This document shows positions 6,219 through 13,681 of a stretch of DNA of 23,330 nucleotides, piece after piece. The stretch is from positions 1-23,330 of IMG/VR virus record IMGVR_UViG_3300021959_000409. One strand, 5' to 3'. The notes under the pieces are model-generated. The model was not told where the DNA came from, searched no databases, and saw nothing but the letters and a program-made list of their open reading frames with translations. Made by a program: the position numbers and the translations under genes. How positions within the stretch are numbered: position 1 is the first letter of the stretch; each line of letters opens with the position of its first letter. This DNA is from a virus.

Positions 6219-7120
6219 ATACAGACGAAAAATACGATGCAGTTATTACTGCTATGAGAGAATACACTTATCAATGGAATCACGAAAATTATGATGACCC
6301 ATCAAAGCCAATTTTGAAGATTACTAAATCTTCTTTAGGAACATTTGATTGGTGTCCTAAAAAATATGACTTTTCATATAAACAAAGATTACCTCAAGAC
6401 CAAACAGAAGCCATGCTTAAGGGAACAATCTTACATAATATTAGAGAAGACTTCTTTAATGATTTTGATTTAAAGAAAGCAGAAAATTTATCAAGTGACG
6501 AATTGTATGATTATTGTGTTGGGCTGATGCCTATTAATGATTATATGGATTTATCATTAACGATGGCGGCATTTGAAGCGCAAAGGTATATTGAAGCAAG
6601 AGCAGAAAACAAAACAGATGAGTTTTTGCCGGTATGTAATGAAGGAAAGTTTGATGCAGAAATAGTAATTCGTGCAGACACAAATCCTAAGTTTCCATTA
6701 ACAAGGGATTATAGAATCCATATTCAAGGTATTATTGACCGTATCTTCCGAGAAGATGCGGGCTATATTCCCTTTGAGTTTAAAACAGGTGGCTGGAAAG
6801 ATTATAAGAAAACTTCAATGAGAAAAGAGATGGCGTTTTATCAATTGCTTATTGAGAATGCTGAACCAGAAGTTCTAATTAAAAACGGACTTGACCCAGA
6901 AATAGGAGTATCGCATTGGGGCTGGTATTATCCTGCATCAAATTATGTTTATGCAGAAGAAGCAAAAACAAGAACCATGACTTCTGTTATGAATAATATT
7001 GCTAAACTGATTTATTCGTATGAACAACAACATTTTCCTACGAAGTTTTTCTTTAAGACTTGTTCTCATTGTAGTTTCTTCGGTATTTGTGATGCGGCTC
7101 AAACTGATACTTGGGTGTGA
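6215..7120 (+). CDS. Cas4/RecB-like PD-(D/E)XK nuclease with a probable Fe-S cluster
   Basis: The roughly 301-residue protein shows the RecB-family nuclease motifs in order. GTILHNIRE (about 70-78) gives the His of motif I, IIDRIF gives the metal-binding Asp, EFKTG gives the E-x-K pair, and MAFYQLL gives the conserved Gln. Four cysteines frame the domain, one at WCPKKY near residue 47 and three in CSHCSFFGIC near the end, as in Cas4 and AddB Fe-S nucleases. The expected activity is exonuclease or resection of DNA ends, useful for recombination-dependent replication or packaging ends. The TTG at 6215 is preferred over the ATG at 6209 because of ribosome-site spacing. No cas1/cas2 genes or CRISPR array are nearby, so an adaptation role is unlikely. 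Confidence 0.85.
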   Translation: MNTDEKYDAVITAMREYTYQWNHENYDDPSKPILKITKSSLGTFDWCPKKYDFSYKQRLPQDQTEAMLKGTILHNIREDFFNDFDLKKAENLSSDELYDYCVGLMPINDYMDLSLTMAAFEAQRYIEARAENKTDEFLPVCNEGKFDAEIVIRADTNPKFPLTRDYRIHIQGIIDRIFREDAGYIPFEFKTGGWKDYKKTSMRKEMAFYQLLIENAEPEVLIKNGLDPEIGVSHWGWYYPASNYVYAEEAKTRTMTSVMNNIAKLIYSYEQQHFPTKFFFKTCSHCSFFGICDAAQTDTWV

Positions 7121-7124
7121 TTAA

Positions 7125-7262
7125 ATGCAAGATACTTTATTAGCGGTTGCTTCTGATGCAATTAAAATCATTAATACAATGGGAAGAAAAGATGTTGGGG
7201 ATATTCTTCAAAAAAGAATTGAAGCCATCATGGGGTGGAATAATGAACAGAGATTTAATTAA
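7125..7262 (+). CDS. Hypothetical 45-residue protein
   Basis: ATG at 7125 follows GGTGTGATTAA, the same 14-base leader-plus-start found before the second polB piece, which supports it as a translated gene. The product is short and mostly helical (LLAVASDAIKIINTMG, then ILQKRIEAIMGW), with no cysteines or clear membrane segment. Its end overlaps the next gene by 20 bases, with that gene's ribosome binding site inside it. I do not recognise it. It may serve mainly as a coupling leader, or be a small helical partner protein. Confidence 0.5.
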   Translation: MQDTLLAVASDAIKIINTMGRKDVGDILQKRIEAIMGWNNEQRFN

Positions 7263-7617
7263 GATAAAAGTTTTATCTAAGGCATGGACATTTGCTGAAA
7301 TTTCAAACCTCAAAGAAACCATTAACTATATCTGTGAAGAAGTTTATAATGAATCTACAATTACTGAACGATTTGAAATGGTTAGAGATTTGAAAATAAA
7401 CGATGTATTTATTGGGAAGACTTTTGAAGATGCGTTTAGAGAAGCAATTAAAATACAATTAAGTGGAGACATAGCGGGAGTTATAACCGAAATGTTAGGC
7501 GAAGCAACAATTAATTTTGGAGGAAATAAAAATGAAATATCCGAGAGAAGTGTGGGCGGGAAGTCACATTCCAAACGCCCCTCAAATGAAAAGAAAGATA
7601 GTGTTCTCAAAGAATGA
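7243..7617 (+). CDS. Hypothetical 124-residue protein overlapping the primase gene
   Basis: The ATG at 7243 follows GGTGG (7234-7238) at a 4-base spacing; longer in-frame starts upstream lack a site. The protein looks helical (ISNLKETINYICEEV, FEDAFREAIKIQL, AGVITEMLGEA) with a basic, Ser-rich tail of about 30 residues. That tail is encoded within the primase start region in another frame: the two genes share 86 bases, the longest overlap in this cluster. The primase ribosome binding site lies within this gene at 7519-7523. Function is not recognised. Position suggests an accessory of priming or helicase loading, but this is only inference. Confidence 0.6.
   Translation: MNRDLIKIKVLSKAWTFAEISNLKETINYICEEVYNESTITERFEMVRDLKINDVFIGKTFEDAFREAIKIQLSGDIAGVITEMLGEATINFGGNKNEISERSVGGKSHSKRPSNEKKDSVLKE
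7519..7523 (+). promoter_or_regulatory. GGAGG ribosome binding site fixing the primase ATG at 7532
   Basis: GGAGG sits 8 bases before ATG at 7532. An in-frame TTG at 7517 overlaps this site itself and has none of its own, so the ATG is preferred. Confidence 0.75.
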
Positions 7618-8593
7618 ATATGTTCAATTTGTTCGGGCGCAGAATAACCGAACAAATGTTTATACGACAGTTTATGATTTTGAGCAATTTACTGATAGCG
7701 CAAAAATAGAATCTTCTGTTATTTTAGACAGAATTTTCTTAGACTTTGATGGACATGAAGATGATTTGAAAATGGTATATAGAGATGTTAAATATGTTAT
7801 GGATTGGGTAAATATGAATGATTATCAACATACACTATTTTTTTCTGGTAGGGGATTCCATCTGTTTATTTTTGGAGAACCTACAAACAGCATTCGTTCT
7901 ATACAGGCTTTCTTTAGATACATCAAGAACAATTTGACAAATACATTTGGGAAAAATACGCTTGATGATAGAGTCGGCCAAACCACAAGACTTAGAAGAG
8001 TTCCAAATACAGTAAATATGTCCTCAATGGATGAAAATGGTAATCCTTACTTTTGTGTTCCTTTGTTTTATAGCGACCTAAAAGAACCACTTCAAAGGAT
8101 TCTTTCCCTTGCTAAGAAACCAAGGCAAATCCCCTTTAAAATAAGCGGAAAAAGAAAGGCCACTTTCCCCGAAGCACCCCCTATTGAGAGCGTAGAGGGT
8201 GAAGTTTCTGTGCCTCGCCACGATGGAAAACTCCCAATATTGCCTTGTTTGCATAATGCGGTTATGTCGGAGAATCCTTCCCATATGGCTAGAGCATACC
8301 TCGTTTCTTGGTATAGAGACATTTTGTCACAAAGGCAACCACTATTGGCTCTTGAAGATAAGCAGTATGTTTTAGATAGAACGGTTGAAGAAATCAAAAC
8401 TGTTTTTGGAGAAAAAGAAGAAGTGTGGCTAGATTGGGATGAAGCCACTACAAGAAAACATGCTAAATTTACAGTTTTCAATAACTATAAAACACCTAAC
8501 TGTAAAACAAAATTAATCCCAGAAGGGTATTGCATTGGAAAATGCTGGAGATACCCAGACTATTTAGATGGTGAAAAAAATGTTAATAATTGA
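7532..8593 (+). CDS. Fused archaeal-type primase: AEP (PriS-like) catalytic domain plus PriL-like Fe-S C-terminal domain
   Basis: The 353-residue protein has archaeo-eukaryotic primase motifs. Motif I is LDFDG with D71/D73, motif II is SGRGFHL with H110, and motif III is the DDR (145-147) followed by TRLRRVPNT (152-160), where basic residues bind nucleotide. The C-terminal third has LPCLH, NCKTKL and YCIGKC, four cysteines spaced like the Fe-S domain of the large primase subunit PriL. The gene therefore packs both subunit functions into one chain, as known in some archaeal plasmids and viruses. It should make primers for the split polymerase. It overlaps the upstream small gene by 86 bases and the downstream XPF nuclease by 14. 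The AEP call is secure, the PriL-like part probable. Confidence 0.87.
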   Translation: MKYPREVWAGSHIPNAPQMKRKIVFSKNEYVQFVRAQNNRTNVYTTVYDFEQFTDSAKIESSVILDRIFLDFDGHEDDLKMVYRDVKYVMDWVNMNDYQHTLFFSGRGFHLFIFGEPTNSIRSIQAFFRYIKNNLTNTFGKNTLDDRVGQTTRLRRVPNTVNMSSMDENGNPYFCVPLFYSDLKEPLQRILSLAKKPRQIPFKISGKRKATFPEAPPIESVEGEVSVPRHDGKLPILPCLHNAVMSENPSHMARAYLVSWYRDILSQRQPLLALEDKQYVLDRTVEEIKTVFGEKEEVWLDWDEATTRKHAKFTVFNNYKTPNCKTKLIPEGYCIGKCWRYPDYLDGEKNVNN

Positions 8594-9275
8594 TAGTAGA
8601 GAAAAAGAAGGGTCTAAATTAGTTAGACTTGTTGAAACAAAAGCAAGAGGATTAAATATTCCTTTTGAAAAGAAATGGATTGAGATTGGAGATTATGTTT
8701 ATGACGACCTTTGCTTTGAAGCAAAATCCGCTACGGATTTTTTGTCATCGGTCATGTCTAAGCGTATTTGGACTCAATTAGATAATATGGATAGACATTA
8801 TAAAACAAATATTGTTATTATTTATGGTAGTGTAGAAGAAGCAATTTTTAATGCTAAGAGATATAGCAAATCTAATATTCCCGAACCTGCTAGAAGCATA
8901 ATGTTAAACAATAAGTTTTTTGCGGCTATTGGAAGAATTGCATTAGACACAGATATAAAGCCGTTTTGGGTAAATAGTGAAGAGGAAGCCTCTTCTATTA
9001 TTACTGCAATCTGCAAAATGAAACCGATTCAAAGAGACACTATTCGGCCTGAAATTTTTAAAAGAATTACTACCGATGATTTAAGGTTAGACATGCTAAC
9101 TTGTATTAAAGGAGTATCAATTAAGAAAGCAAAGGCTCTGTTGAAACAATTTGGTTCAATTATGGAAATCGGAGAATGTTCCGAATTTGAATTGCAGGTT
9201 GTTGATGGTATTGGCGAAACCATAGCAAAAAGAATCTTAGCCACTTTAAGTTCCGAGAGGAAGGTGAAAATATGA
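8580..9275 (+). CDS. XPF/ERCC4-type structure-specific endonuclease with C-terminal helix-hairpin-helix
   Basis: The 231-residue protein starts with the ERCC4 nuclease core. DSREKEGSK carries D5 and E8, then GDY (37-39), then EAKSATDF (47-54), equivalent to the family ERKxxxD signature with Arg replaced by Ala but E47, K49 and D53 kept. Two helix-hairpin-helix motifs follow near residues 175-228 (CIKGVSIKKAKALL and VVDGIGETIAKRIL). Such enzymes cut branched DNA such as flaps, forks and recombination intermediates. There is no helicase domain, so it is the short archaeal XPF/Mus81 layout. The ATG at 8580 is chosen over the ATG at 8568 because GGTGA (8570-8574) lies just upstream. It overlaps the helicase candidate start as ATGA. 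Confidence 0.9.
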   Translation: MLIIDSREKEGSKLVRLVETKARGLNIPFEKKWIEIGDYVYDDLCFEAKSATDFLSSVMSKRIWTQLDNMDRHYKTNIVIIYGSVEEAIFNAKRYSKSNIPEPARSIMLNNKFFAAIGRIALDTDIKPFWVNSEEEASSIITAICKMKPIQRDTIRPEIFKRITTDDLRLDMLTCIKGVSIKKAKALLKQFGSIMEIGECSEFELQVVDGIGETIAKRILATLSSERKVKI

Positions 9276-10759
9276 ATGAAGAATTTGATGAAGAAGAATA
9301 CATGTCTGAATATTCGGAAAATGTTGAGAAGGCTACTGATATTTTACCTTCTATTGTTAGTGGGTTTATTAAAGACGCTTGCGAAGTTTCTCACATGAAT
9401 GAAATTCCTGCGGCCTTATCCTTTTTTACTATTCTAGGCCAAGTAGCAAAAGACTTTGTTTTTATTCCTAATGGTAAAAATATTGAAGATTCTAGAATAC
9501 ATTTCTTGCAAATTCAAACTTCCGGAACAGGAAAATCTACTCTTTACAATTTTACTGGGCCAGTAGCAAAAAGAACATTTGAGGGTATTGATGCTAAAGG
9601 AGTCCACCCTACTAATATGCCTCTTGGAGAAATTACTGGAGAATTTGAAGGTGCTAAAAAGTTTGATGTGATGTCTGTTGTTGATTATACAGATGCAGGT
9701 CTTTTGTCGGGTATGGCGGAAGTTGAAGTAGTAGAAGACGATGGAGAAAATATACAAAGAAGAAGAGAAACACAAAGAGTCGCCGGTATTCTTGAAGGAA
9801 GCGGTTTAGCCCATTGGGACGAATTTGAATACTCTGGGGTATTTTCTACTTCGGAACACAAAAAGAATGCTATCGTTTATTTGAATACTTTCATGAATAC
9901 TCTTGCTGGTGAAAACTGGAAAATCAGTAAAAAACTAAAGGATGGAAATATTGAATATACTTTATGCGAAAGGTCAGTTTTGGCTATGACTTATCCGCCA
10001 AAGAAACTTGAAGAAGTTATGACGCATAAGGGTGTTTTACAAAGAATGATTGTATATGTCTGGGATGTTCCTGAATTTATTCAAGATAAGATGCGTCGTT
10101 CTCAAATCTTAAAGGCAGGAAAGATTGAAGAAATTAACCAGCCAATTGATAAATATGTAAAGGCTATGCTTAAACTATATGATGATTTGTATGAAAGGTA
10201 TCAAGAGGTTGGTAGAAACCCACTTCAAACAATTCAGTTTGCAGATGATTTCACCGATGCTTATATGTTTAGATATGAACAAATGCAAGCATTCATTGAA
10301 AGAGAAAAGCCCCAAGTTAGAGAAATTGCGAGCAATTTTACTACCCGTTTACTTAAAATGCTTTTAAAATTGTCTGTTCTTAATTGTATTGCTGAAAGCC
10401 CTCAATACGAGAAAGACGAAGATAAATTCATTGTTAATAGTCGGCATGTCTCCCAAGCGGCCTTTCTCATCCAAAACTGTTATAGCAGACTTACGATGTG
10501 GTTAGGTTCAGCCCTGCGGCTCCGCCGTGATGAGGCCTTAGTTAATTCCAAAAAGCCTCGTTTGTTGCTCGTTTATGCAGAAATGAAAGAAAAAGACGAA
10601 GAGGGTTGGGTCAGCAAAAAACTATTTTTGGACACATATATCAAAAAAGAAAAAGTATCACAAGTCCAAGCATATCGTGACTACAAAAAATATCCAGACC
10701 TTTTTGAAGAAGATAAAGTTGGGCGTTCAGTATTTATTAGAGTAATAGGAGAGGAATAA
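9272..10759 (+). CDS. DUF3987-like P-loop ATPase, putative replicative helicase
   Basis: The 495-residue protein has a helical N-terminal region, then Walker A SGTGKST (84-90) after a hydrophobic strand, and Walker B HWDEFE (181-186). The arrangement, where helices with small residues lead into the P-loop and a downstream acidic DEF follows, resembles DUF3987/phage primase-associated helicase proteins. The last 80 residues look like a winged helix (WVSKKLFLDTYIKKEKVSQVQ). Its place after a primase that lacks a helicase domain makes it the best replicative helicase candidate here. A conserved helicase motif beyond Walker A/B is not clear to me, so DNA unwinding is inferred. It is not recognisably MCM. 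Confidence 0.65.
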   Translation: MNEEFDEEEYMSEYSENVEKATDILPSIVSGFIKDACEVSHMNEIPAALSFFTILGQVAKDFVFIPNGKNIEDSRIHFLQIQTSGTGKSTLYNFTGPVAKRTFEGIDAKGVHPTNMPLGEITGEFEGAKKFDVMSVVDYTDAGLLSGMAEVEVVEDDGENIQRRRETQRVAGILEGSGLAHWDEFEYSGVFSTSEHKKNAIVYLNTFMNTLAGENWKISKKLKDGNIEYTLCERSVLAMTYPPKKLEEVMTHKGVLQRMIVYVWDVPEFIQDKMRRSQILKAGKIEEINQPIDKYVKAMLKLYDDLYERYQEVGRNPLQTIQFADDFTDAYMFRYEQMQAFIEREKPQVREIASNFTTRLLKMLLKLSVLNCIAESPQYEKDEDKFIVNSRHVSQAAFLIQNCYSRLTMWLGSALRLRRDEALVNSKKPRLLLVYAEMKEKDEEGWVSKKLFLDTYIKKEKVSQVQAYRDYKKYPDLFEEDKVGRSVFIRVIGEE

Positions 10760-10760
10760 A

Positions 10761-10979
10761 ATGAAGTGGGAAAACACGAAAGTGGTATTTGATGTATCTA
10801 AAGGGCCAAATGTGATTATTGAAACTTTAAATAGTCATGGGGAAGATGGTTGGGAATTGTGTTCTATGTTAAATGTAGCAGGAACAAAAATTGTAGCCTT
10901 CTTAAAACGCCGTATTGATGCAGAAGAACCTGTGAGCAAAGAAGAAGAAAAACTTAGTAAGTTGTGGGCTGGTGAATAA
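10761..10979 (+). CDS. DUF4177-like small protein
   Basis: The 72-residue product has the DUF4177 pattern. It opens with WENTKVVF, has a central helix, then HGEDGWELCSML (the family's GWEL element), and a strand ending in a basic FLKRR. A charged Glu/Lys-rich tail follows. The function of this domain family is unknown; it is common as a small stand-alone protein in phages and bacteria. GGAGAGG (10748-10754) precedes the ATG by 6 bases. It lies one base after the helicase candidate and overlaps the exonuclease start by one base (TAATG), so it is part of the same translation unit. Confidence 0.7.
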   Translation: MKWENTKVVFDVSKGPNVIIETLNSHGEDGWELCSMLNVAGTKIVAFLKRRIDAEEPVSKEEEKLSKLWAGE

Positions 10980-11572
10980 TGTCAATTTTGGCCTTAGACA
11001 TTGAGACAAAAAACATGTCTCATGAAATTGGAGGCTTTGGTAATACCCATATGTTTCAAGTTTCAACGGTGGCTACATGGGATGGCTCAAATGGAACAAT
11101 TTATGCAGATGTCCCTGCTGATTCATTGTCAAAGTCTGAATATATAGTTAAGCCATTGTCTGAATTAAAATATGATTTAGATGAGCATTTGACAAAAGGA
11201 GGAAGCATTTTGGGGCATAATATTGCCGTGTTTGATTTAGCAATTTTAAGAGATTCAATGGACATTCATTGTATTAATAAATGTATTTCAAACAAGCAAT
11301 ATATTGATACAAGCAAAGACTTGCTTTCTTTACATGGTGAAAGAATCCCATTGAATAATTTGGTGAAATGTTCTTTAGGAGATACTAAACTGATGAATAG
11401 CGCAGATGCTCCTAAATTATGGAAAGCAGGTCGCTATGAGGAAGTAGTTGAATATTGTATGAAAGATACTAAACTCGTTTATGACCTGTGGAAATACGGT
11501 CAAAAAAATGGTATTGTAAAAGCGTTCTCTATTGAAAAAGAGGAATTTGTGGAATTGGAGGTTGATTGGTAA
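10979..11572 (+). CDS. DEDDy-type 3'-5' exonuclease (DnaQ/RNase T superfamily)
   Basis: The 197-residue protein has all exonuclease motifs. Exo I is ALDIET with D7 and E9, Exo II is GHNIAVFD with N81 and D86, and Exo III is YCMKD with Y159 and D163, which marks the DEDDy subgroup. The enzyme removes nucleotides from 3' ends using two metal ions. The polymerase already carries its own proofreading domain, so this separate exonuclease may do repair, single-strand trimming or nucleotide recycling. It resembles stand-alone family B-type exonuclease domains more than bacterial DnaQ. Starts and stops overlap both neighbours by one base (TAATG). Confidence 0.88.
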   Translation: MSILALDIETKNMSHEIGGFGNTHMFQVSTVATWDGSNGTIYADVPADSLSKSEYIVKPLSELKYDLDEHLTKGGSILGHNIAVFDLAILRDSMDIHCINKCISNKQYIDTSKDLLSLHGERIPLNNLVKCSLGDTKLMNSADAPKLWKAGRYEEVVEYCMKDTKLVYDLWKYGQKNGIVKAFSIEKEEFVELEVDW

Positions 11573-11727
11573 TGTCTACTTGGGAATGGTTTGGATTGTT
11601 TGTATTCTTAGTTGTTTTAACTTTGTTGTTTTTTGCTGCATTTGGCGGGTCTAATTTAGACGGACAAAACATTGAAGAATACATGGACAATCTTTTAAAT
11701 GATAAGAAAAAGGAAGGAAATAAGTAA
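11572..11727 (+). CDS. Small single-pass membrane protein
   Basis: The 51-residue product has one strongly hydrophobic segment at about residues 5-26, ending in a Phe/Ala-rich stretch, followed by a polar, charged tail ending in KKKEGNK. It starts in a TAATG overlap with the exonuclease stop and ends in another TAATG overlap with the next gene. A single membrane helix with a basic cytoplasmic-type tail could be a holin-like or membrane-anchor protein, but nothing specific supports lysis. The gene is short, yet both exact overlaps argue that it is real. Confidence 0.6.
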   Translation: MSTWEWFGLFVFLVVLTLLFFAAFGGSNLDGQNIEEYMDNLLNDKKKEGNK

Positions 11728-11882
11728 TGTCCTTGAAGCAGACCTGCAAATATTGTAAGGTTGCTACTTTAGCCGTTAGGCTACATGGGTTTTATATTGG
11801 TTCAACCGAACAGGTTAAATTGTGGGAATGCAGGAATTGTTGCGGCATTTGGTCTAATAAGACCAGCGAAGGGTTATCTTAA
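11727..11882 (+). CDS. Small zinc-ribbon protein at the end of the replication cluster
   Basis: The 51-residue product has CKYC near its start and CRNC at about residues 36-39, a classic two-knuckle zinc ribbon, with basic and aromatic residues between. It may bind nucleic acid or act in transcription, like other viral zinc ribbons, but no family is recognised. It starts in a TAATG overlap with the membrane-protein gene. Its stop codon (11880-11882) lies in the loop of the terminator hairpin, so the last codons form one arm of the stem. Confidence 0.65.
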   Translation: MSLKQTCKYCKVATLAVRLHGFYIGSTEQVKLWECRNCCGIWSNKTSEGLS

Positions 11883-11908
11883 TTGATAGCCCTTCGCTCC
11901 CCTTTTTT
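11865..11908 (+). terminator. Strong terminator hairpin between convergent clusters, with the stop codon in its loop
   Basis: AGCGAAGGGTTATC (11865-11878) pairs with GATAGCCCTTCGCT (11885-11898): 14 pairs with one G-T, loop TTAATT. It is followed by C-rich bases and TTTTTT at 11903-11908. It closes the + strand cluster. On the opposite strand the same stem would face transcripts from the tail cluster, so it may also limit antisense read-through there, though no T-run follows on that side. Confidence 0.85.
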
Positions 11909-11928
11909 GGTTTTTATTTTCACCAAAA
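11905..11928. other. Second small inverted repeat in the convergent gap
   Basis: TTTTGGT (11905-11911) pairs with ACCAAAA (11922-11928), 7 pairs with a 10-base AT-rich loop. It sits directly after the main terminator and before the end of the fibre gene. It could add to transcript ending for the - strand cluster. The rest of the gap, to 11993, shows an AT-rich stretch but no gene. Confidence 0.4.
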
Positions 11929-11993
11929 TTGAAGATTTATTAGCCGCTATTTTTTTAGTTCAGGCTTTCCTTAATTCTTCTCAACAGATGCTC

Positions 11994-13343
11994 TCACAAT
12001 TTATAAGCCATCCATTCTGTCCCGCTTAAACAAATAACTTCCCAAATATCGCCAGCCGCTCCTGTTGGAGTAGTTTGTGATAAAATTTCATAGGGAGTAA
12101 TTACTGGAGTTCTAGTAACATCATACAATTGGTCGCCACTTTGAACATCAATTGTTAAACTACCTGTTCCAGTAACAGGAAGAATTAATCTGTAAATTTG
12201 TCCTTGTCTGGTTAAAGAAGCAGAAGGTAAATTTAAAGTTAAGTTATTTCCTATGGGGTCTAATGAAGCAAGAATAATATAATCTTCATCTGTAATATCA
12301 TAAGTATTAAATGGAGGTGGGGCGGCCACTTGTTCAACTAAATTCACAACTAAGCCTTTTGTTTTAGAAACACCGGCAACATGGAGTTCTGCATCAGGAG
12401 CCGCTACATTAATTCCTACTCCATCTTGACTTCCATCAACAACCAACATATTTACATTATTATTTGATTCTACTCTAAAATCAACGCTAGCCCCTGCTTC
12501 GTTAAAAACTACCCCGTTAGCAACAGTTAATGCCCCTGTTAAATCTAATGTTGATTCTCCTTCAACTGCTGATATTGCTCTAGCAGTAGTATGATATAAA
12601 TTAGTTGAACCTTCGCTTAAATCGTCAGTATCTTGCGTAGCGAGCCTAGTATCAAAGTCTGTATTAAATGAAGTATATGCTGATAAATCTGCAATACTTT
12701 GCGGAGTAGCAGTTTTTAAAGTATTATTTGTTGCATCCTTAATATATATTCTATCGTTTGTTCCGTCTAAAGTAACATCCGTTGGCCCAGTAATTAAAAT
12801 ACCGTTAGCATCACCAGTAATGCTACCCATTTCAGTATAAACTCCAGAAACATCTCTAGCCACACTTAAAGAGTTTTTTGTTTTAGAAGATGTCAAAAAT
12901 TGAATTTTTCTTGAACCCCATGCGGTATCGTCTGCAATTTCAAGCATAGCAATAATTGTATCGCCATTAGAATGATTTGCTACTCTATTTGCGGCAGTTG
13001 GGATTCTTAAAGAAACGGTTCCCGAAGAATCAATGACAATAAGATAATATGCTTTGCTTGTCGTAAATGTAAAATCCGCAATATTGAATGTAGCGGAACC
13101 GCTTGTGGTTTTCAATTCGCCATTATCTAAATAACTTCCTACTGCAACAGTAACAACGGGATTGCTTCCAGATTGTGTAATATCAAAATCGTTAGTGTTA
13201 TTTTTAACTACAAAACAACCTGATGCGCTTTGCATTAATGCCTTAAATAATCCGGTATGTGGATAATCTACGCTATCTTGAATATGGGTCATAGTTGCCC
13301 CAGTATTAAGTTCTGAAATATAGTGCGGGTTTAATTCAGCCAT
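11994..13343 (-). CDS. Tail fibre / putative receptor-binding protein
   Basis: The product has about 449 residues, last in the tail cluster. The N-terminal third is beta-rich. The middle has TNLYHTTARAISAV (about 248-261), a repeat element typical of marine phage fibre shafts. Next comes a module of the form FRVES...VDGSQDGVGI..AAPDAELHVAG (about 290-325), which in phage fibres precedes trimeric shaft or chaperone parts. The C-terminal 100 residues form another beta domain ending EWMAYKL; no S74 peptidase catalytic region is visible. The role would be host binding at the tail tip. Two tandem ATGs exist (13346, 13343); GAGG at 13351-13354 is 7 bases from the second, which I prefer. It overlaps the upstream gene's stop. 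Confidence 0.75.
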   Translation of the reverse strand: MAELNPHYISELNTGATMTHIQDSVDYPHTGLFKALMQSASGCFVVKNNTNDFDITQSGSNPVVTVAVGSYLDNGELKTTSGSATFNIADFTFTTSKAYYLIVIDSSGTVSLRIPTAANRVANHSNGDTIIAMLEIADDTAWGSRKIQFLTSSKTKNSLSVARDVSGVYTEMGSITGDANGILITGPTDVTLDGTNDRIYIKDATNNTLKTATPQSIADLSAYTSFNTDFDTRLATQDTDDLSEGSTNLYHTTARAISAVEGESTLDLTGALTVANGVVFNEAGASVDFRVESNNNVNMLVVDGSQDGVGINVAAPDAELHVAGVSKTKGLVVNLVEQVAAPPPFNTYDITDEDYIILASLDPIGNNLTLNLPSASLTRQGQIYRLILPVTGTGSLTIDVQSGDQLYDVTRTPVITPYEILSQTTPTGAAGDIWEVICLSGTEWMAYKL

Positions 13344-13681
13344 CATTCCACCTCAATAATCATTATAATCTCTAAGGTTTCCGTTGAAGAAAATGGGCCT
13401 ACTCCATCAAAATTGACTCTAGATAATAGATTTGAAGATGAGTCAAAAATACCTGCTTCTCTAATTGTCATTCCTGTAATGTCGCCACCAGCAACAGAAA
13501 TTTTAACTTCCATAACATTTTCATCTGTTGAAACTTTAGTAATTGTAGATGTAGCCCCGCTAGGGACATCTAAAGTGTCAGCATTAGGTGAAGAAGAGTT
13601 TCCACCTAAACCCACCTGTCCCGTATCAATAAGGGTAACTATTTGGTTTGTTAGCAATTCTTTTAACTTGTCAGTAATCAA
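13343..13681 (-). CDS. Small tail collar/fibre-type protein
   Basis: The 112-residue protein has a short helical start (ITDKLKELLTNQIVTLIDTG), a Gly/Ser-rich linker, then beta strands. The stretch MTIREAGIFDSSSNLLSR followed by VNFDGVGPFSSTETLEI matches the strand pattern of phage tail-collar and tail-fibre N-terminal domains (the REAGIFD element). It probably links the hub to the fibre encoded next. It starts with TTG at 13681, with GGAGG at 13689-13693 seven bases upstream, and that TTG overlaps the hub stop as TTGA. No ATG in the region is as well placed. Confidence 0.7.
   Translation of the reverse strand: MITDKLKELLTNQIVTLIDTGQVGLGGNSSSPNADTLDVPSGATSTITKVSTDENVMEVKISVAGGDITGMTIREAGIFDSSSNLLSRVNFDGVGPFSSTETLEIIMIIEVE

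Noticed and set aside
6215-7120. Cas4-like gene as part of a CRISPR adaptation module
   Set aside because: No cas1, cas2 or repeat-spacer array is seen; the gene sits within a replication cluster, where such nucleases are common in viruses.
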